DNA of 64,000 bases, from NCBI RefSeq assembly GCF_052113205.1, contig NZ_JBFRCU010000032.1, forward strand, positions 1 to 64,000, read 5' to 3'. Source of the DNA: Inquilinus sp052113205. GTDB taxonomy: Bacteria > Pseudomonadota > Alphaproteobacteria > DSM-16000 > Inquilinaceae. Each line of letters begins with the position of its first letter. Positions within the stretch are counted from its first letter, which is position 1. The position numbers and the translations under genes are program-made. The notes beneath the pieces are model-generated. The model had not been told where the DNA came from. It made no database searches and worked only from the letters and a program-made list of their open reading frames with translations. This document shows positions 43,120 to 51,742 of this stretch, in pieces.

Positions 43120-43940
43120 GCAACTCATCCGACAGCCGGGGCCGGCTCTGGCTTTCAGTCCTGGCCGGCCCGGGAGCCGCGGTCGAGGGCACGTCGACCG
43201 TGCTGATCGCCGACGCACCGCTGGGCGGTGAGACCGCGCGCTTCATCGCCGTGGTGCCCGACCCGGCCAACCGCTTCCCACGGGCCCGGCACGGCGAGGT
43301 CGCACTGGAGGAAGGCTGGGGCCTGGCCGCGGCGGTGCGGGCCGTGATCGAGGCCGACCGAAATGGCACCCGGCGCCCGATCGTCGCCGTGGTCGACGTC
43401 ACCAGCCAGGCCTATGGCCGGCAGGAGGAGATGCTGGGCATCCACCTGGCCTGCGCCGCGGCGGCCGACGCCTATGCCGCGGCCCGGCTGGCCGGCCATC
43501 CGGTGGTGGCGCTGCNGGTCGGCAAGGCGATGTCCGGCGCCTTCCTGGCCCATGGCTACCAGGCCAACCGGATCCTGGCTTTGGCCGATGACGGCGTGCT
43601 GGTGCATGCGATGGGCCGCGAGGCCGCGGCCCGCGTCACCCGCCGCACGGTCGCCGAGCTCGACCGGCTGGGCGAGCAGATCCCGCCGATGGCCTATGGC
43701 ATCCGCAGCTACGCCGGGCTCGGCCTGCTGCACCGGCTGATCGAGGGTGTTTCGGCTGAGGCGCCGGACGCTGCGGATGTCGAGCGGGTGCGGGGCGAGC
43801 TGACGGCGGCAGTGGCCGACATCCGTGCCGGCGGCACCCGCGACCTGTCCTCCCGCCTGACCTCCCCGGCGGCCCAGCAGGGCCGGGCCGCCTCGATCGA
43901 GGTGCGCCGACGCCTGGCCGAGCAATGGGACGTGGCGTGA
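43116..43940 (+). CDS. mdcE: Malonate decarboxylase gamma subunit
   Basis: This 274-residue partner of MdcD begins with GRLWLSVLAGP. It has IVAVVDVTSQAYGRQEEMLG and GKAMSGAFLAHGYQANRI, typical of MdcE. One ambiguous base at 43516 leaves a single residue undetermined without shifting the frame. The TGA at 43938-43940 overlaps the GTG start of mdcG by four bases. Confidence 0.93.
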   Translation: MSNSSDSRGRLWLSVLAGPGAAVEGTSTVLIADAPLGGETARFIAVVPDPANRFPRARHGEVALEEGWGLAAAVRAVIEADRNGTRRPIVAVVDVTSQAYGRQEEMLGIHLACAAAADAYAAARLAGHPVVALXVGKAMSGAFLAHGYQANRILALADDGVLVHAMGREAAARVTRRTVAELDRLGEQIPPMAYGIRSYAGLGLLHRLIEGVSAEAPDAADVERVRGELTAAVADIRAGGTRDLSSRLTSPAAQQGRAASIEVRRRLAEQWDVA

Positions 43941-44695
43941 GTCTGGTCGCAGTTCTTCACAACCCTTCACCTCGTCATCCCCGCGAAAGCGGGGATCTCC
44001 TCACGTCTTGGTCGGAAAGGGATTCCCGCTTTCGCGGGAATGACGTCCAAGAGAAAGGGGAGAGTTGTGAAGGGCCTTTTCAACCGCACGACCTGCTGCG
44101 GGTCGATCCCGTCGCTGTCGTCGAGTTAATCCGGGAACTGCCCGGCTGGGCAGCGGCGTCGCTAGCAGTGGTGCCCTGGGTCGTCGTGCGTCGAACCGTG
44201 TCTTACGACGGCCTGTTCCCGGTCGGCATCCGCGGAGATCGGCGTTCCGAACGCTGCGCCGCCTGGATACCGCCGGGCGCAGTCGTCGAGTGCCGCACAC
44301 CTGAGGATCTGGCCACTGCCCGAGCCTGGGAGAAGCATCCGCGCCGGACCGAACTTCCGGCTCTGTCTGCGCTCGACGCCGTCGCCGCCCTGCTCGCCGG
44401 ACTGGAGTGGGGCCCGGCCGGCAGCGTCGGTTTCGAGCTCGCCACCGGCCGTCTCGCGGCGCATTCGGACAGCGACCTCGACATCGTCCTGCGCGCGCCG
44501 GGCCGGATCGGCCGCAGCGAGGCCGGCCGCCTGCTGGCGGCCCTGGCCACGCTGCCGGTTCGCGTCGACGTCGCGGTGGAGACACCGCTCGGCGCCTGCA
44601 GCCTGGCCGAGATCGCCGCGGGCGGCGCCGTCGTGGTCAAGACTCCCATCGGGCCACAGCTGGTCCGCGATCCCTGGGCCGAGCTGGCGGCATGA
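43937..44695 (+). CDS. mdcG: Phosphoribosyl-dephospho-CoA transferase with repeat-encoded N-terminal insert
   Basis: This 252-residue protein transfers the prosthetic group to apo-MdcC. The conserved part begins PHDLLRVDPVAVV and has VVRRTVSYDGLFPVGIRGDR and the nucleotidyltransferase-like SDSDLDIVL. Just before PHDLL there is no usable start codon in frame. The only plausible one is GTG 43937, which forms the same four-base stop-start overlap seen throughout the operon. The intervening codons translate a palindromic repeat (HPRESGDLLTSW, DSRFRGNDV), giving an insert of roughly 35 residues near the N-terminus. The gene appears intact otherwise; whether the product is active is unknown. Confidence 0.85.
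   Translation: MSLVAVLHNPSPRHPRESGDLLTSWSERDSRFRGNDVQEKGESCEGPFQPHDLLRVDPVAVVELIRELPGWAAASLAVVPWVVVRRTVSYDGLFPVGIRGDRRSERCAAWIPPGAVVECRTPEDLATARAWEKHPRRTELPALSALDAVAALLAGLEWGPAGSVGFELATGRLAAHSDSDLDIVLRAPGRIGRSEAGRLLAALATLPVRVDVAVETPLGACSLAEIAAGGAVVVKTPIGPQLVRDPWAELAA
43973..44045. repeat. Palindromic repeat inserted in the 5' part of mdcG
   Basis: CGTCATCCCCGCGAAAGCGG and GATTCCCGCTTTCGCGGGAA are two hairpins flanked by CGTCAT and ATGACG, making a larger dyad. CCCTTCAC at 43963 and GTGAAGGG at 44068 may be the outer ends. A related half-copy lies at 16020-16044. Its length and phase keep the mdcG frame open. Confidence 0.75.
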
Positions 44696-45618
44696 GTCTC
44701 GCCTTCCTGTTCCCCGGCCAGGGGGCACAGAGCCCCGGTTTCCTGCACCGGCTGCCGGAGCACCTCGCCGTCGCAGCGACGCTGGCAGAGGCCACGGCCG
44801 TGCTCGAACGGGAGGTCCTGGAACTGGACGGCGACGCCGCCCTGCAATCGACGGTGGCGGTACAGCTCGGCCTGCTCGTCGCCGGCGTCGCCACGGCGCG
44901 AGCCCTGGCGGCGGAGGGCGTCGTCCCGGCCATGGTCGCGGGCCTGTCGGTCGGGTCCTTTGCCGCCGCGGTAACGGCGGGGGCGATCGGCTTCGCCGAC
45001 GCGCTACACTTGGTTGACTGCCGGGCGCGGTTGATGGAGCAGGCCTGCCCGGCCGGGTTCGGCATGGTGGCCGTTACCGGCCTGCCGCAGCGCCGGGTGG
45101 AGGCGATCGTCGCCGAGGCCGGCAAGATCGCCCCCCTCTATCTCGCCAACCTCAACGGGCCGGCGGAGTTCGTGCTGAGCGGCGCCGACGCCGCGCTGGA
45201 CCGCGCGATCGAGGCGGCGCAGCAGGCCGGCGCACGGCGGGCGGAGCGGCTGGCCGTGGCCGTGCCGTCGCATTGTCCGCTGATGGACGGGGCCGCGGCG
45301 GACCTGACGGCGGCGGTCGAGTCGGTCCCGGTAACAGCGCCGCGCATCGCCATCGTCGGCAACCGGCGGGCCCGGATGCTGCGCGACGGTGCCGCGGTGC
45401 GGGAGGAGCTGGCGACCAACCTGGCCCATCCCGTGCGCTGGTCCGACAGCGTCACCCTGATGGCCGAGCACGGCGCCACGGCCTTCCTGGAGATGCCGCC
45501 CGGCACGGTCCTGACCCGTCTGGCCGCGGCGGAATTCCCCGACCTGGACAGCCGTTGCATGGAAGGTCTGTCGCTGCCCGGCGCCGTGGTATTCACCGCC
45601 CGCGCCGGAGAGCGGTGA
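44692..45618 (+). CDS. mdcH: Malonyl-CoA:ACP transacylase of malonate decarboxylase
   Basis: This 308-residue FabD-like acyltransferase starts at ATG 44692, overlapping the mdcG stop. LFPGQGAQ stands near the start, the nucleophile is S86 in GLSVGSFAAA, and the catalytic histidine is in VPSHCPLM. It primes the ACP with malonyl from malonyl-CoA to start the decarboxylation cycle. It is the last mdc gene. The following 225 bases contain no gene or convincing terminator. Confidence 0.93.
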   Translation: MSLAFLFPGQGAQSPGFLHRLPEHLAVAATLAEATAVLEREVLELDGDAALQSTVAVQLGLLVAGVATARALAAEGVVPAMVAGLSVGSFAAAVTAGAIGFADALHLVDCRARLMEQACPAGFGMVAVTGLPQRRVEAIVAEAGKIAPLYLANLNGPAEFVLSGADAALDRAIEAAQQAGARRAERLAVAVPSHCPLMDGAAADLTAAVESVPVTAPRIAIVGNRRARMLRDGAAVREELATNLAHPVRWSDSVTLMAEHGATAFLEMPPGTVLTRLAAAEFPDLDSRCMEGLSLPGAVVFTARAGER

Positions 45619-45843
45619 CAGCGCCTGCAAAGGACGCCTGTCCTCGGAGCCTCCGGCCCACGCAGTGATCACATCTTCGGATCGTGCCTGGTAGGCTGCC
45701 TGCATGCGCTGCGGTTCCACAGTTGCCGCGAATGACGCAGTATCACGCTGCGAGGACCGTCGGTGTCTTACCCGGCCAGTCCCGGTCCCATCCCGTCGAG
45801 ATCGCGTGTCGGAGCTGCCCCGAACCCCGAGCGGAGGCCCTTG

Positions 45844-46773
45844 ATGGAAGTCAAATGGCTGGAAGATTTTCTCAGCCTGTCCGCGACATCGAGCTTCTCC
45901 CGGTCCGCGGAGGAGCGCCACGTCACGCAATCCGCCCTGAGCCGCCGCATCCGGCAGCTCGAGACCTGGATCGGCGTGCCGCTGTTCGACCGCACCAGTT
46001 ATCCCGTGCGCCTGACCCCGGAGGGCCAGGATTTCCTGCCGCGGGCGCGAAAGATCCTGGACCTCGTGCACCAGACCCGGATCGACCTGCAGCACCGGCA
46101 CGACGCCGTGGCGGAGACCCTGTCCTTCGCGACGCTGAACACCCTCTCCCTGACCTTCTTCCCGACCTGGATCCGGCGGCTGGAGAGCCAGCTCGGCCCG
46201 CTGCGCACCCGCTTCGAGACGCGGCCGACCTTCGCCGGCATCATCGCCACGCTGCTCGACGGCCATTGCGACTTCCTGCTGACCTACGCCCATGAATCGG
46301 TGCCGCTGATGAGCGACATCGCCTATTGCGAGCACCGCTGCCTGGGCGAGGAGCGGGTCATCCCGGTCTCCGCGCCCGACGCCCGCGGCCGGCCGCTGCA
46401 CGCGATCGACAGCGGCGGCGGGCCGATCCAGTATCTCAGCTACGGCACCGGCTCCTTCTTCGGCCACGGGCTGGTCAAGCTGTTCGCCGGGCGCCCGCTG
46501 CCGCTCGCCGTGGTCTATGAGAACGCGATGTCGGCCGGGCTCAAGGCGATGGCGCTGGCCGGGCGCGGCTTGGCCTGGATCCCGGAAAGCCTGATCGCGG
46601 AGGAGTTGCGCTCCGGCACCCTGGTCCGGGCCGGCAACCCGACCTGGACACTGGATGTCGAGATCCGCCTCTACCGCGCCTCGGCCACCCGCCCCTGCGC
46701 CGAGCGATTCTGGTCCGCCGTTCCAGACTGGCGGGACACGACGCCCCTGCCCCGCCGGATCTCGGCGGTCTGA
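45844..46773 (+). CDS. LysR-family transcriptional regulator (HypT/YjiE-like)
   Basis: This 309-residue protein starts at ATG 45844 (MEVKWLEDFLSL). The winged helix includes SRSAEERHVTQSALSRRIRQ. The MEVKWL start, LSLTFFPTWI and FLLTYAHESVP resemble the HypT (YjiE) group of LysR regulators linked to oxidant response and amino-acid uptake genes. It follows the mdc operon on the same strand, but after a gap, so it need not regulate it. Its end overlaps the convergent MmgE/PrpD gene by 103 bases. Confidence 0.85.
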   Translation: MEVKWLEDFLSLSATSSFSRSAEERHVTQSALSRRIRQLETWIGVPLFDRTSYPVRLTPEGQDFLPRARKILDLVHQTRIDLQHRHDAVAETLSFATLNTLSLTFFPTWIRRLESQLGPLRTRFETRPTFAGIIATLLDGHCDFLLTYAHESVPLMSDIAYCEHRCLGEERVIPVSAPDARGRPLHAIDSGGGPIQYLSYGTGSFFGHGLVKLFAGRPLPLAVVYENAMSAGLKAMALAGRGLAWIPESLIAEELRSGTLVRAGNPTWTLDVEIRLYRASATRPCAERFWSAVPDWRDTTPLPRRISAV

Positions 46774-48128
46774 CCGAGCGGCTGTTCCAGGAACGCCAGG
46801 CTGTCCTGCTCATCCAGCCGGTCGAGGCGGTCATACAGGTGGTCGGCCTTGTCGGCGCCGAGCGTGCCGCGGCAGCAATCGGCGAACTTGGCCCGGCGGT
46901 CGGCATCGTCGAACGGGTCGGCGATGGTGCCCTTGGCCGCGCCGCGCTCGCCCGCCAGCACCCTTCCGTCGGTGAGGCGGACCGTGACCCGGTGCGGCAG
47001 CGGCCGCGCCCGCTCCGCCTCCGCCTCCGCCTCCGCCGAATGGGAGGTCATGCCGATGCGCGGCAGCAGGTCACGCACCGGCTTGGCCCCCACCGCCTCG
47101 GGGGTGAAATCCGACAGCTCCAGCCGGTCCTTCAGCAGCGCCAGGGCGACGCAGTATTGCATCGAAAAGCGCGCCTGCATCTCGTCCGCAGGATTCGGAT
47201 AGGCGAGGTTGCGCTGGTTGACGAGGCCGACCAGGGTGTCCACCGCCGCCACCTCCCCCGCCGCGAAGCCGTGCTGTGCCTTGAGGTCGAGCACGATGTC
47301 GACGGCGTTGTGGGTCGAGCCGCAGCAGGGGTGGCGCTTCGGCATCAGCCCCTCGCTCTCGATCACATGCGGCGTGCCGATCGCGACCTCGTCCCAGCCC
47401 GTGGCGTCCGGCCCGCCGAACAGCTCGCGGAAGCCCTGCGGCGCCTCCAGGATGTCGAGCCGGCCGGTCATGCCGCATTCCGCCAGCGCCGCCGCCTCGA
47501 CCGCGTTTCGCGCCGCCAGCCCGGCGTGCAGCGGCTTGGCCGGTGTGCCGAACTGGCCCTTGACCCCGGCGGCCATGCTGACGGCGAGGCTCATCGCCCG
47601 GGCGATGCCGGCCTCGTCGAGTGCGCACAGCCAGGCCACGCCCGCCGCCGTGCCGATGCAGCCGACGGTCGAGGTGGAGTGCCAGCCGGCGGTGTAGTGC
47701 GACGGGTTGACCCCGCGTCCGACCGCGGCCTGCGCCTCCAGCCCGACCAGATAGGCGTCGACCAGCGCCCGCCCCGACAGGCCCCGGACCAGCGCCGGAC
47801 CCAGCAGCGCCGGCACCAGCACCGCCGAGGCGTGACTGCAGGCCGGGCGGAAGTTGTCGTCATAGTCCAGCGCATGCGCCGCCGTGCCGTTGACCAGGGC
47901 GGACAGCGCCTCCGCCGCCTGCCCACCGCCGACCAGGGTGCAGCGCGGGCCGTCGGCGATCGAGCCGGCAAAGGCGGCGCGCACCGCCTGCACCGACGGA
48001 TCATCGCCCCCGGCCAGCATGCAGCCGATCGTATCGGCGATGGCGTGGCGGGCCCGCAGCCGGGCGAGATCGCTGAATTCGATCCCGGAGCGGCCCCAGC
48101 GCGCGATCGCCTCGATGATGCTGACCAT
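46671..48128 (-). CDS. MmgE/PrpD family protein
   Basis: This 485-residue protein of the 2-methylcitrate dehydratase/MmgE fold starts at ATG 48128 after GGAGG. Marks are IADTIGCMLAGGDDPSVQAV, GTAAHALDYDD, and KRHPCCGSTHNAVD around the active-site region. Members dehydrate or isomerise small organic acids such as methylcitrate, itaconate or cis-aconitate analogues. The C-terminal 35 residues extend antisense into the LysR gene and are atypical (basic, low complexity). It is the last gene of the peptide ABC operon, 12 bases after the serine hydrolase gene. Confidence 0.85.
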   Translation of the reverse strand: MVSIIEAIARWGRSGIEFSDLARLRARHAIADTIGCMLAGGDDPSVQAVRAAFAGSIADGPRCTLVGGGQAAEALSALVNGTAAHALDYDDNFRPACSHASAVLVPALLGPALVRGLSGRALVDAYLVGLEAQAAVGRGVNPSHYTAGWHSTSTVGCIGTAAGVAWLCALDEAGIARAMSLAVSMAAGVKGQFGTPAKPLHAGLAARNAVEAAALAECGMTGRLDILEAPQGFRELFGGPDATGWDEVAIGTPHVIESEGLMPKRHPCCGSTHNAVDIVLDLKAQHGFAAGEVAAVDTLVGLVNQRNLAYPNPADEMQARFSMQYCVALALLKDRLELSDFTPEAVGAKPVRDLLPRIGMTSHSAEAEAEAERARPLPHRVTVRLTDGRVLAGERGAAKGTIADPFDDADRRAKFADCCRGTLGADKADHLYDRLDRLDEQDSLAFLEQPLGQTAEIRRGRGVVSRQSGTADQNRSAQGRVAEAR

Positions 48129-48140
48129 GGTTCCTCCGGC

Positions 48141-49169
48141 TCAGGCGGCCATGCCGGCCCTGCGGGCGTCGAGGATGAGGGCGAGCAGCCGGCCGAATTG
48201 GAACCGGTCGATCTCCTGTCCCTTCGCGGCGGTGTCGGCGCGGTGGACGATGACGAGGTCGAGCGGCGGGATGACGACGCAGTAGTGGCCGCCGGAACCC
48301 CAGGCGCTGTAGGTCCCTTCGGGCACGATCACGCCCGGGAAGGCGATGCCCTGCCGCGCCACCCACCACATGTAGCCATAGGCGCCGTGGGTTCCGGCAT
48401 CGGAATAGGGCAGCACGCTGGCCGCCACCCAGCCCTGCGGCACCACCTCGCGGTCGGCCCAGCGGCCGTCGCGCAGGAACAGCAGTCCGAAGCGGGCGAG
48501 ATCCCGGGTCGACATCCGGAACGGATAGGCCGGATGGACCGAGCACGGGTCGGGCTGCAGCCAGCCATCCGCCCGCTCCGTATCGAAGCGGAAATCCTGC
48601 AGGCCCAGCGGCCCCGCGATCCGGTCGCGGAAGGCGGCGTGGATGCCGAGGCCGGTCAGCTGCGTGTAGACCGTGCCGAGCGCGTTGAAGTCCCAGTTGC
48701 TGTAGCACCACACCGTGCCCGGCGCGTGGGCATGGCGCGGCGGCTTCAGCGACTTCATCCAGGGCGTCTCGTAGCCCGCCGGATGGAAGATACCGGACCG
48801 GGCGGTCAGCAGGTCGTAGACCGTCGCCTGCTTCTCGCGCTCGCTCAGCCCCTCGCGGTCGTCGATGCCGAGCTTGTCCAGGGTCAGCGACAGGTCGATG
48901 GCGTCGTCGCCGCGATGCGTGCCGATCAGGGCGCTGAGGAAGCTCTTGCGGATCGAATGGCACAGGTAGCGCCGGGTGACGTCGCCGCGGCTGGCGATCA
49001 CCCGGCCGCCCTGCACGATCATCAGGGCGGCGGTGCCGATCCGGTCGGCATGGGACCAGACCCGGTCCAGATGCTCCAGCGACCAGCCGGCCGACCGGAT
49101 GTCCTCGACCATCTCCCAGATCGCGCCGGGCCAGTGGTCGGCCAGTTCGGCTGAGATCAACAGTCTCAC
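48141..49169 (-). CDS. Serine hydrolase, beta-lactamase/penicillin-binding fold
   Basis: This 342-residue protein starts at GTG 49169, whose GTGA overlaps the stop of the ATPase gene. The class C beta-lactamase fold motifs are S72-IR-K75 in CHSIRKSFLSAL, Y156-S-N in WCYSNWDFNALG, and HRAD near the end. GYMWWV and GSGGHYCVV are also typical. No signal peptide is seen, so it is probably a cytoplasmic esterase, amidase or D-aminopeptidase-like enzyme rather than a resistance lactamase. Linked to a peptide importer, it may cleave the imported compound. Confidence 0.85.
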   Translation of the reverse strand: MRLLISAELADHWPGAIWEMVEDIRSAGWSLEHLDRVWSHADRIGTAALMIVQGGRVIASRGDVTRRYLCHSIRKSFLSALIGTHRGDDAIDLSLTLDKLGIDDREGLSEREKQATVYDLLTARSGIFHPAGYETPWMKSLKPPRHAHAPGTVWCYSNWDFNALGTVYTQLTGLGIHAAFRDRIAGPLGLQDFRFDTERADGWLQPDPCSVHPAYPFRMSTRDLARFGLLFLRDGRWADREVVPQGWVAASVLPYSDAGTHGAYGYMWWVARQGIAFPGVIVPEGTYSAWGSGGHYCVVIPPLDLVIVHRADTAAKGQEIDRFQFGRLLALILDARRAGMAA

Positions 49170-49954
49170 GGTGCCACCGACTCCCCCACCACCGGCGCCG
49201 GCCGGTAGCCGGTGCTCGCTTCCAGGAAGCGGCGCGTGTAGTCGTCCTGCGCCTGGCGGGCACGGACGCCCTGCGCCGTCATCTCCTCGACGATCCACCC
49301 CCCGTTCATCATCGCGATGCGGTCGCAGAGATGGGCGATGACCGGGAGGTCGTGGGTCACCATCAGATAGGTCAGGCCGCGGTCGCGCCGCAGCGCCTTG
49401 AGCAGGTTCAGGATCTCGGCCTGGACCGAGACGTCGAGCGCCGAGGTCGGCTCGTCCAGCAACAGGATCTCCGGCTCGATGATCAGGCTGCGGGCGATGG
49501 CGACGCGCTGGCGCTGCCCGCCCGACAGCTCGTGCGGATAGCGGTAGCGGAAGCCGCGGCCGAGGCCGACCGCATCCAGCGCCGCGTCGATCCGCTGCTC
49601 CTGCCGGTCGAAGCCGTGGATCCTGAGCGGCTCGGACAGCACCGCCCGCACCATCTTGCGCGGATGCAGCGAGGCATAGGGGTCCTGGAACACCATCTGG
49701 ACCCGGCGGAAGAACGCCTTGTCGCGCTTGCGCGGCACCTCGCGGCCGCGGAACAGGATCGACCCCTGATAGCCGGTGTTGAGCCCCGCCAAGGCGCGCA
49801 GGACGGTGGACTTGCCGCAGCCGGATTCGCCGATCAGGCCGAAGGATTCGCCCTGGCGCAGGACGAAGGAGACGTCGTCGACCGCGGTCATCGCCGCGGC
49901 GCCGGAGCCGAAGGTGACGCGCAGGCCGATCGCCTCCAGGATCGTATCGGTCAT
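49166..49954 (-). CDS. Dipeptide-type ABC transporter ATP-binding protein (DppF-like, short)
   Basis: This 262-residue ATPase has Walker A GESGCGKST (42-50), LSGGQRQR, Walker B ILLLDEPTSALDVS and VTHDLPV. It is shorter than usual because the cysteine-containing C-terminal tail of oligopeptide ATPases is missing, as in nickel/peptide NikE-type proteins. It overlaps both neighbours by four bases. Confidence 0.9.
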   Translation of the reverse strand: MTDTILEAIGLRVTFGSGAAAMTAVDDVSFVLRQGESFGLIGESGCGKSTVLRALAGLNTGYQGSILFRGREVPRKRDKAFFRRVQMVFQDPYASLHPRKMVRAVLSEPLRIHGFDRQEQRIDAALDAVGLGRGFRYRYPHELSGGQRQRVAIARSLIIEPEILLLDEPTSALDVSVQAEILNLLKALRRDRGLTYLMVTHDLPVIAHLCDRIAMMNGGWIVEEMTAQGVRARQAQDDYTRRFLEASTGYRPAPVVGESVAP

Positions 49955-50817
49955 GCCGCGGCTCCCGCCTGGAAGGTCGGCCCGTCGAGCCAGGCCGGGT
50001 CGCGGCTGGGCACCCGCAGCGTGTCGACCGGCCGGTCGAGCTGCGGCAGGCTGTCCAGCAGGGCCCGGGTGTAGGGATGCTGCGCCCGACGCAGCTCCTT
50101 CGCCGGCAAATCCTCCATGATCCGGCCGGCATACATCACCAGCACCCGGTCGCAGAAATCGGCCACCAGGTTGAGGTCGTGGCTGATGAACATCAGCCCG
50201 GTGCCGCGCCGGGTCACCAGCTCGTCGAGGATGGTCAGCACCTGCCGCCGCACCGTGACGTCGAGCGCCGAGGTCGGCTCGTCGGCAATGATCAGATCAG
50301 GCTCGGGGATCAGCATCATAGCGATCATGATGCGCTGCCCCATGCCGCCCGAGACCTCGTGCGGGAACAGGCGGAACACGCGCTCGGGGTCGCGGATATG
50401 GACGGCGTCCAGCATCTCCAACGCCCTTGCCTGCGCCACGCGCGCGCCGACCCGGTGGTGCAGCCGGTAGGCCTCGGTGATCTGCTTTCCGACCCGCATC
50501 AGCGGGTTCAGCGAGAATTTCGGATCCTGCAGGATCATCGAGATGCGGTTGCCGCGGATCGCCCGCATCCGGCGCTCCGAGGCGGCGAGCAGATCGATGC
50601 CATCGAAATCGAGCCGCCTTGCCGTCACCCGCGCCGCCTTGGGTGTCAATTTCATGACCGAACGGCCGGTCAGCGATTTGCCAGAGCCGGATTCGCCGAC
50701 GATCCCGACCTTCTCGCGCCCGACAGCAAAGGAGATGCCGCGCACCGCCTGGATGGTGCCGCGGCCGCCGGGGAAGTCGATGCGCAGATCCTCGACCTGC
50801 AGGAGCGGCTCAGCCAT
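49951..50817 (-). CDS. Dipeptide-type ABC transporter ATP-binding protein (DppD-like)
   Basis: This 288-residue ATPase has Walker A GESGSGKS (41-48), SGGMGQRI as signature, Walker B LIIADEPTSALDVT and ISHDLNLV. Its C-terminal tail is shortened and lacks the cysteine motif, as in its partner, which suggests the pair evolved together. It overlaps the DppC-like gene by eight bases. Confidence 0.9.
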   Translation of the reverse strand: MAEPLLQVEDLRIDFPGGRGTIQAVRGISFAVGREKVGIVGESGSGKSLTGRSVMKLTPKAARVTARRLDFDGIDLLAASERRMRAIRGNRISMILQDPKFSLNPLMRVGKQITEAYRLHHRVGARVAQARALEMLDAVHIRDPERVFRLFPHEVSGGMGQRIMIAMMLIPEPDLIIADEPTSALDVTVRRQVLTILDELVTRRGTGLMFISHDLNLVADFCDRVLVMYAGRIMEDLPAKELRRAQHPYTRALLDSLPQLDRPVDTLRVPSRDPAWLDGPTFQAGAAA

Positions 50818-51742
50818 GGCGGGGATCCAGGATGTCGCGCAGCCCGTCGCCGAACAGGTTGAAGGCCAGGCTGGTGAGCAGGATGGCGCAGCCGGGGATC
50901 GCCGCGATCCACCAGCTGGTCAGCACGAATTCGCGGCCGCTGGACAGCATCGCCCCCCATTCGGGGCTGGGCGGCTGCGCCCCGAGACCGAGAAAGCCGA
51001 GGCCGGCGGCGGTCAGGATGATCGCCGCCATGTTGAGCGTGATCCGCACCACCACCGAGGGCAGGCACATCGGCACCACATGGGACAGGATGATCCGCAG
51101 CGACGACGCCCCCTGCAGCCGGACCGCGGCGATGTAGTCGGAGGACCGGATCGACAGCGTCTCGGCCCGCGCCAGCCGCGCGATCGGTGGCCAGGCGGCG
51201 AGCGAGATGGCGATGATCGCGTTCTGGATGCCGGGCCCGAGCGCGGCGACGAAGGCCAGCGCCAGGATCAGGCTGGGGAAGGCCAGGAAGATGTCGACGA
51301 CGCGCATCAGCACGATGTCGACCCAGCCGCCAAGATAGCCCGAGGTGGTGCCGATCAGCAGGCCGATCGGCGCCACGATCAGCGCCGTCAGCACGGCGAT
51401 GTAGAGCGTGATCCGGGCGCCGAAGACGATGCGGCTGAACACGTCGCGGCCGAGCTCGTCGGTGCCGAGGAAATGCGCGGCCGAGGGCGGCTGCAGCCGG
51501 GTGGTGAGGTCCTGGGCGTAGATGTCGTGGGTCGCGATCAGCGGCGCGAACACCGCCATGACCGCGATGACCAGCAGGATGACCAGCCCCAGCAGTGCCG
51601 GGGGGTTGCCCACCAGCCGCAGCAGCTTGAGCCAGAGCTGCTGGGCGCGGGCCTGCATCGGCGAGGCCGGGACCGGGGCGTGCAGCCAGGCCCTGATCGA
51701 GCCGGAGCGAAGGGCGGTGTTGCTAGGCATGTCCGCGCTCAT
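50810..51742 (-). CDS. Dipeptide-type ABC transporter permease (DppC-like)
   Basis: This 310-residue membrane protein starts at ATG 51742 (MSADMPSN), coupled to the DppB-like stop. Its cytoplasmic N-terminus of about 45 residues is followed by GLVILLVIAVMAVFAPLIAT. It has FLGTDELGRDVFSRIVFGAR, the EAA-type segment VRLQGASSLRIILSHVVPM and the end GDGLRDILDPRHG. Longer upstream readings are shadows of the neighbouring gene. Confidence 0.9.
   Translation of the reverse strand: MSADMPSNTALRSGSIRAWLHAPVPASPMQARAQQLWLKLLRLVGNPPALLGLVILLVIAVMAVFAPLIATHDIYAQDLTTRLQPPSAAHFLGTDELGRDVFSRIVFGARITLYIAVLTALIVAPIGLLIGTTSGYLGGWVDIVLMRVVDIFLAFPSLILALAFVAALGPGIQNAIIAISLAAWPPIARLARAETLSIRSSDYIAAVRLQGASSLRIILSHVVPMCLPSVVVRITLNMAAIILTAAGLGFLGLGAQPPSPEWGAMLSSGREFVLTSWWIAAIPGCAILLTSLAFNLFGDGLRDILDPRHG

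Noticed and set aside
48141..49169. Beta-lactamase-fold hydrolase as an antibiotic resistance gene
   Set aside because: It has no signal peptide and is embedded in a peptide importer operon; the fold is shared by many esterases and amidases.
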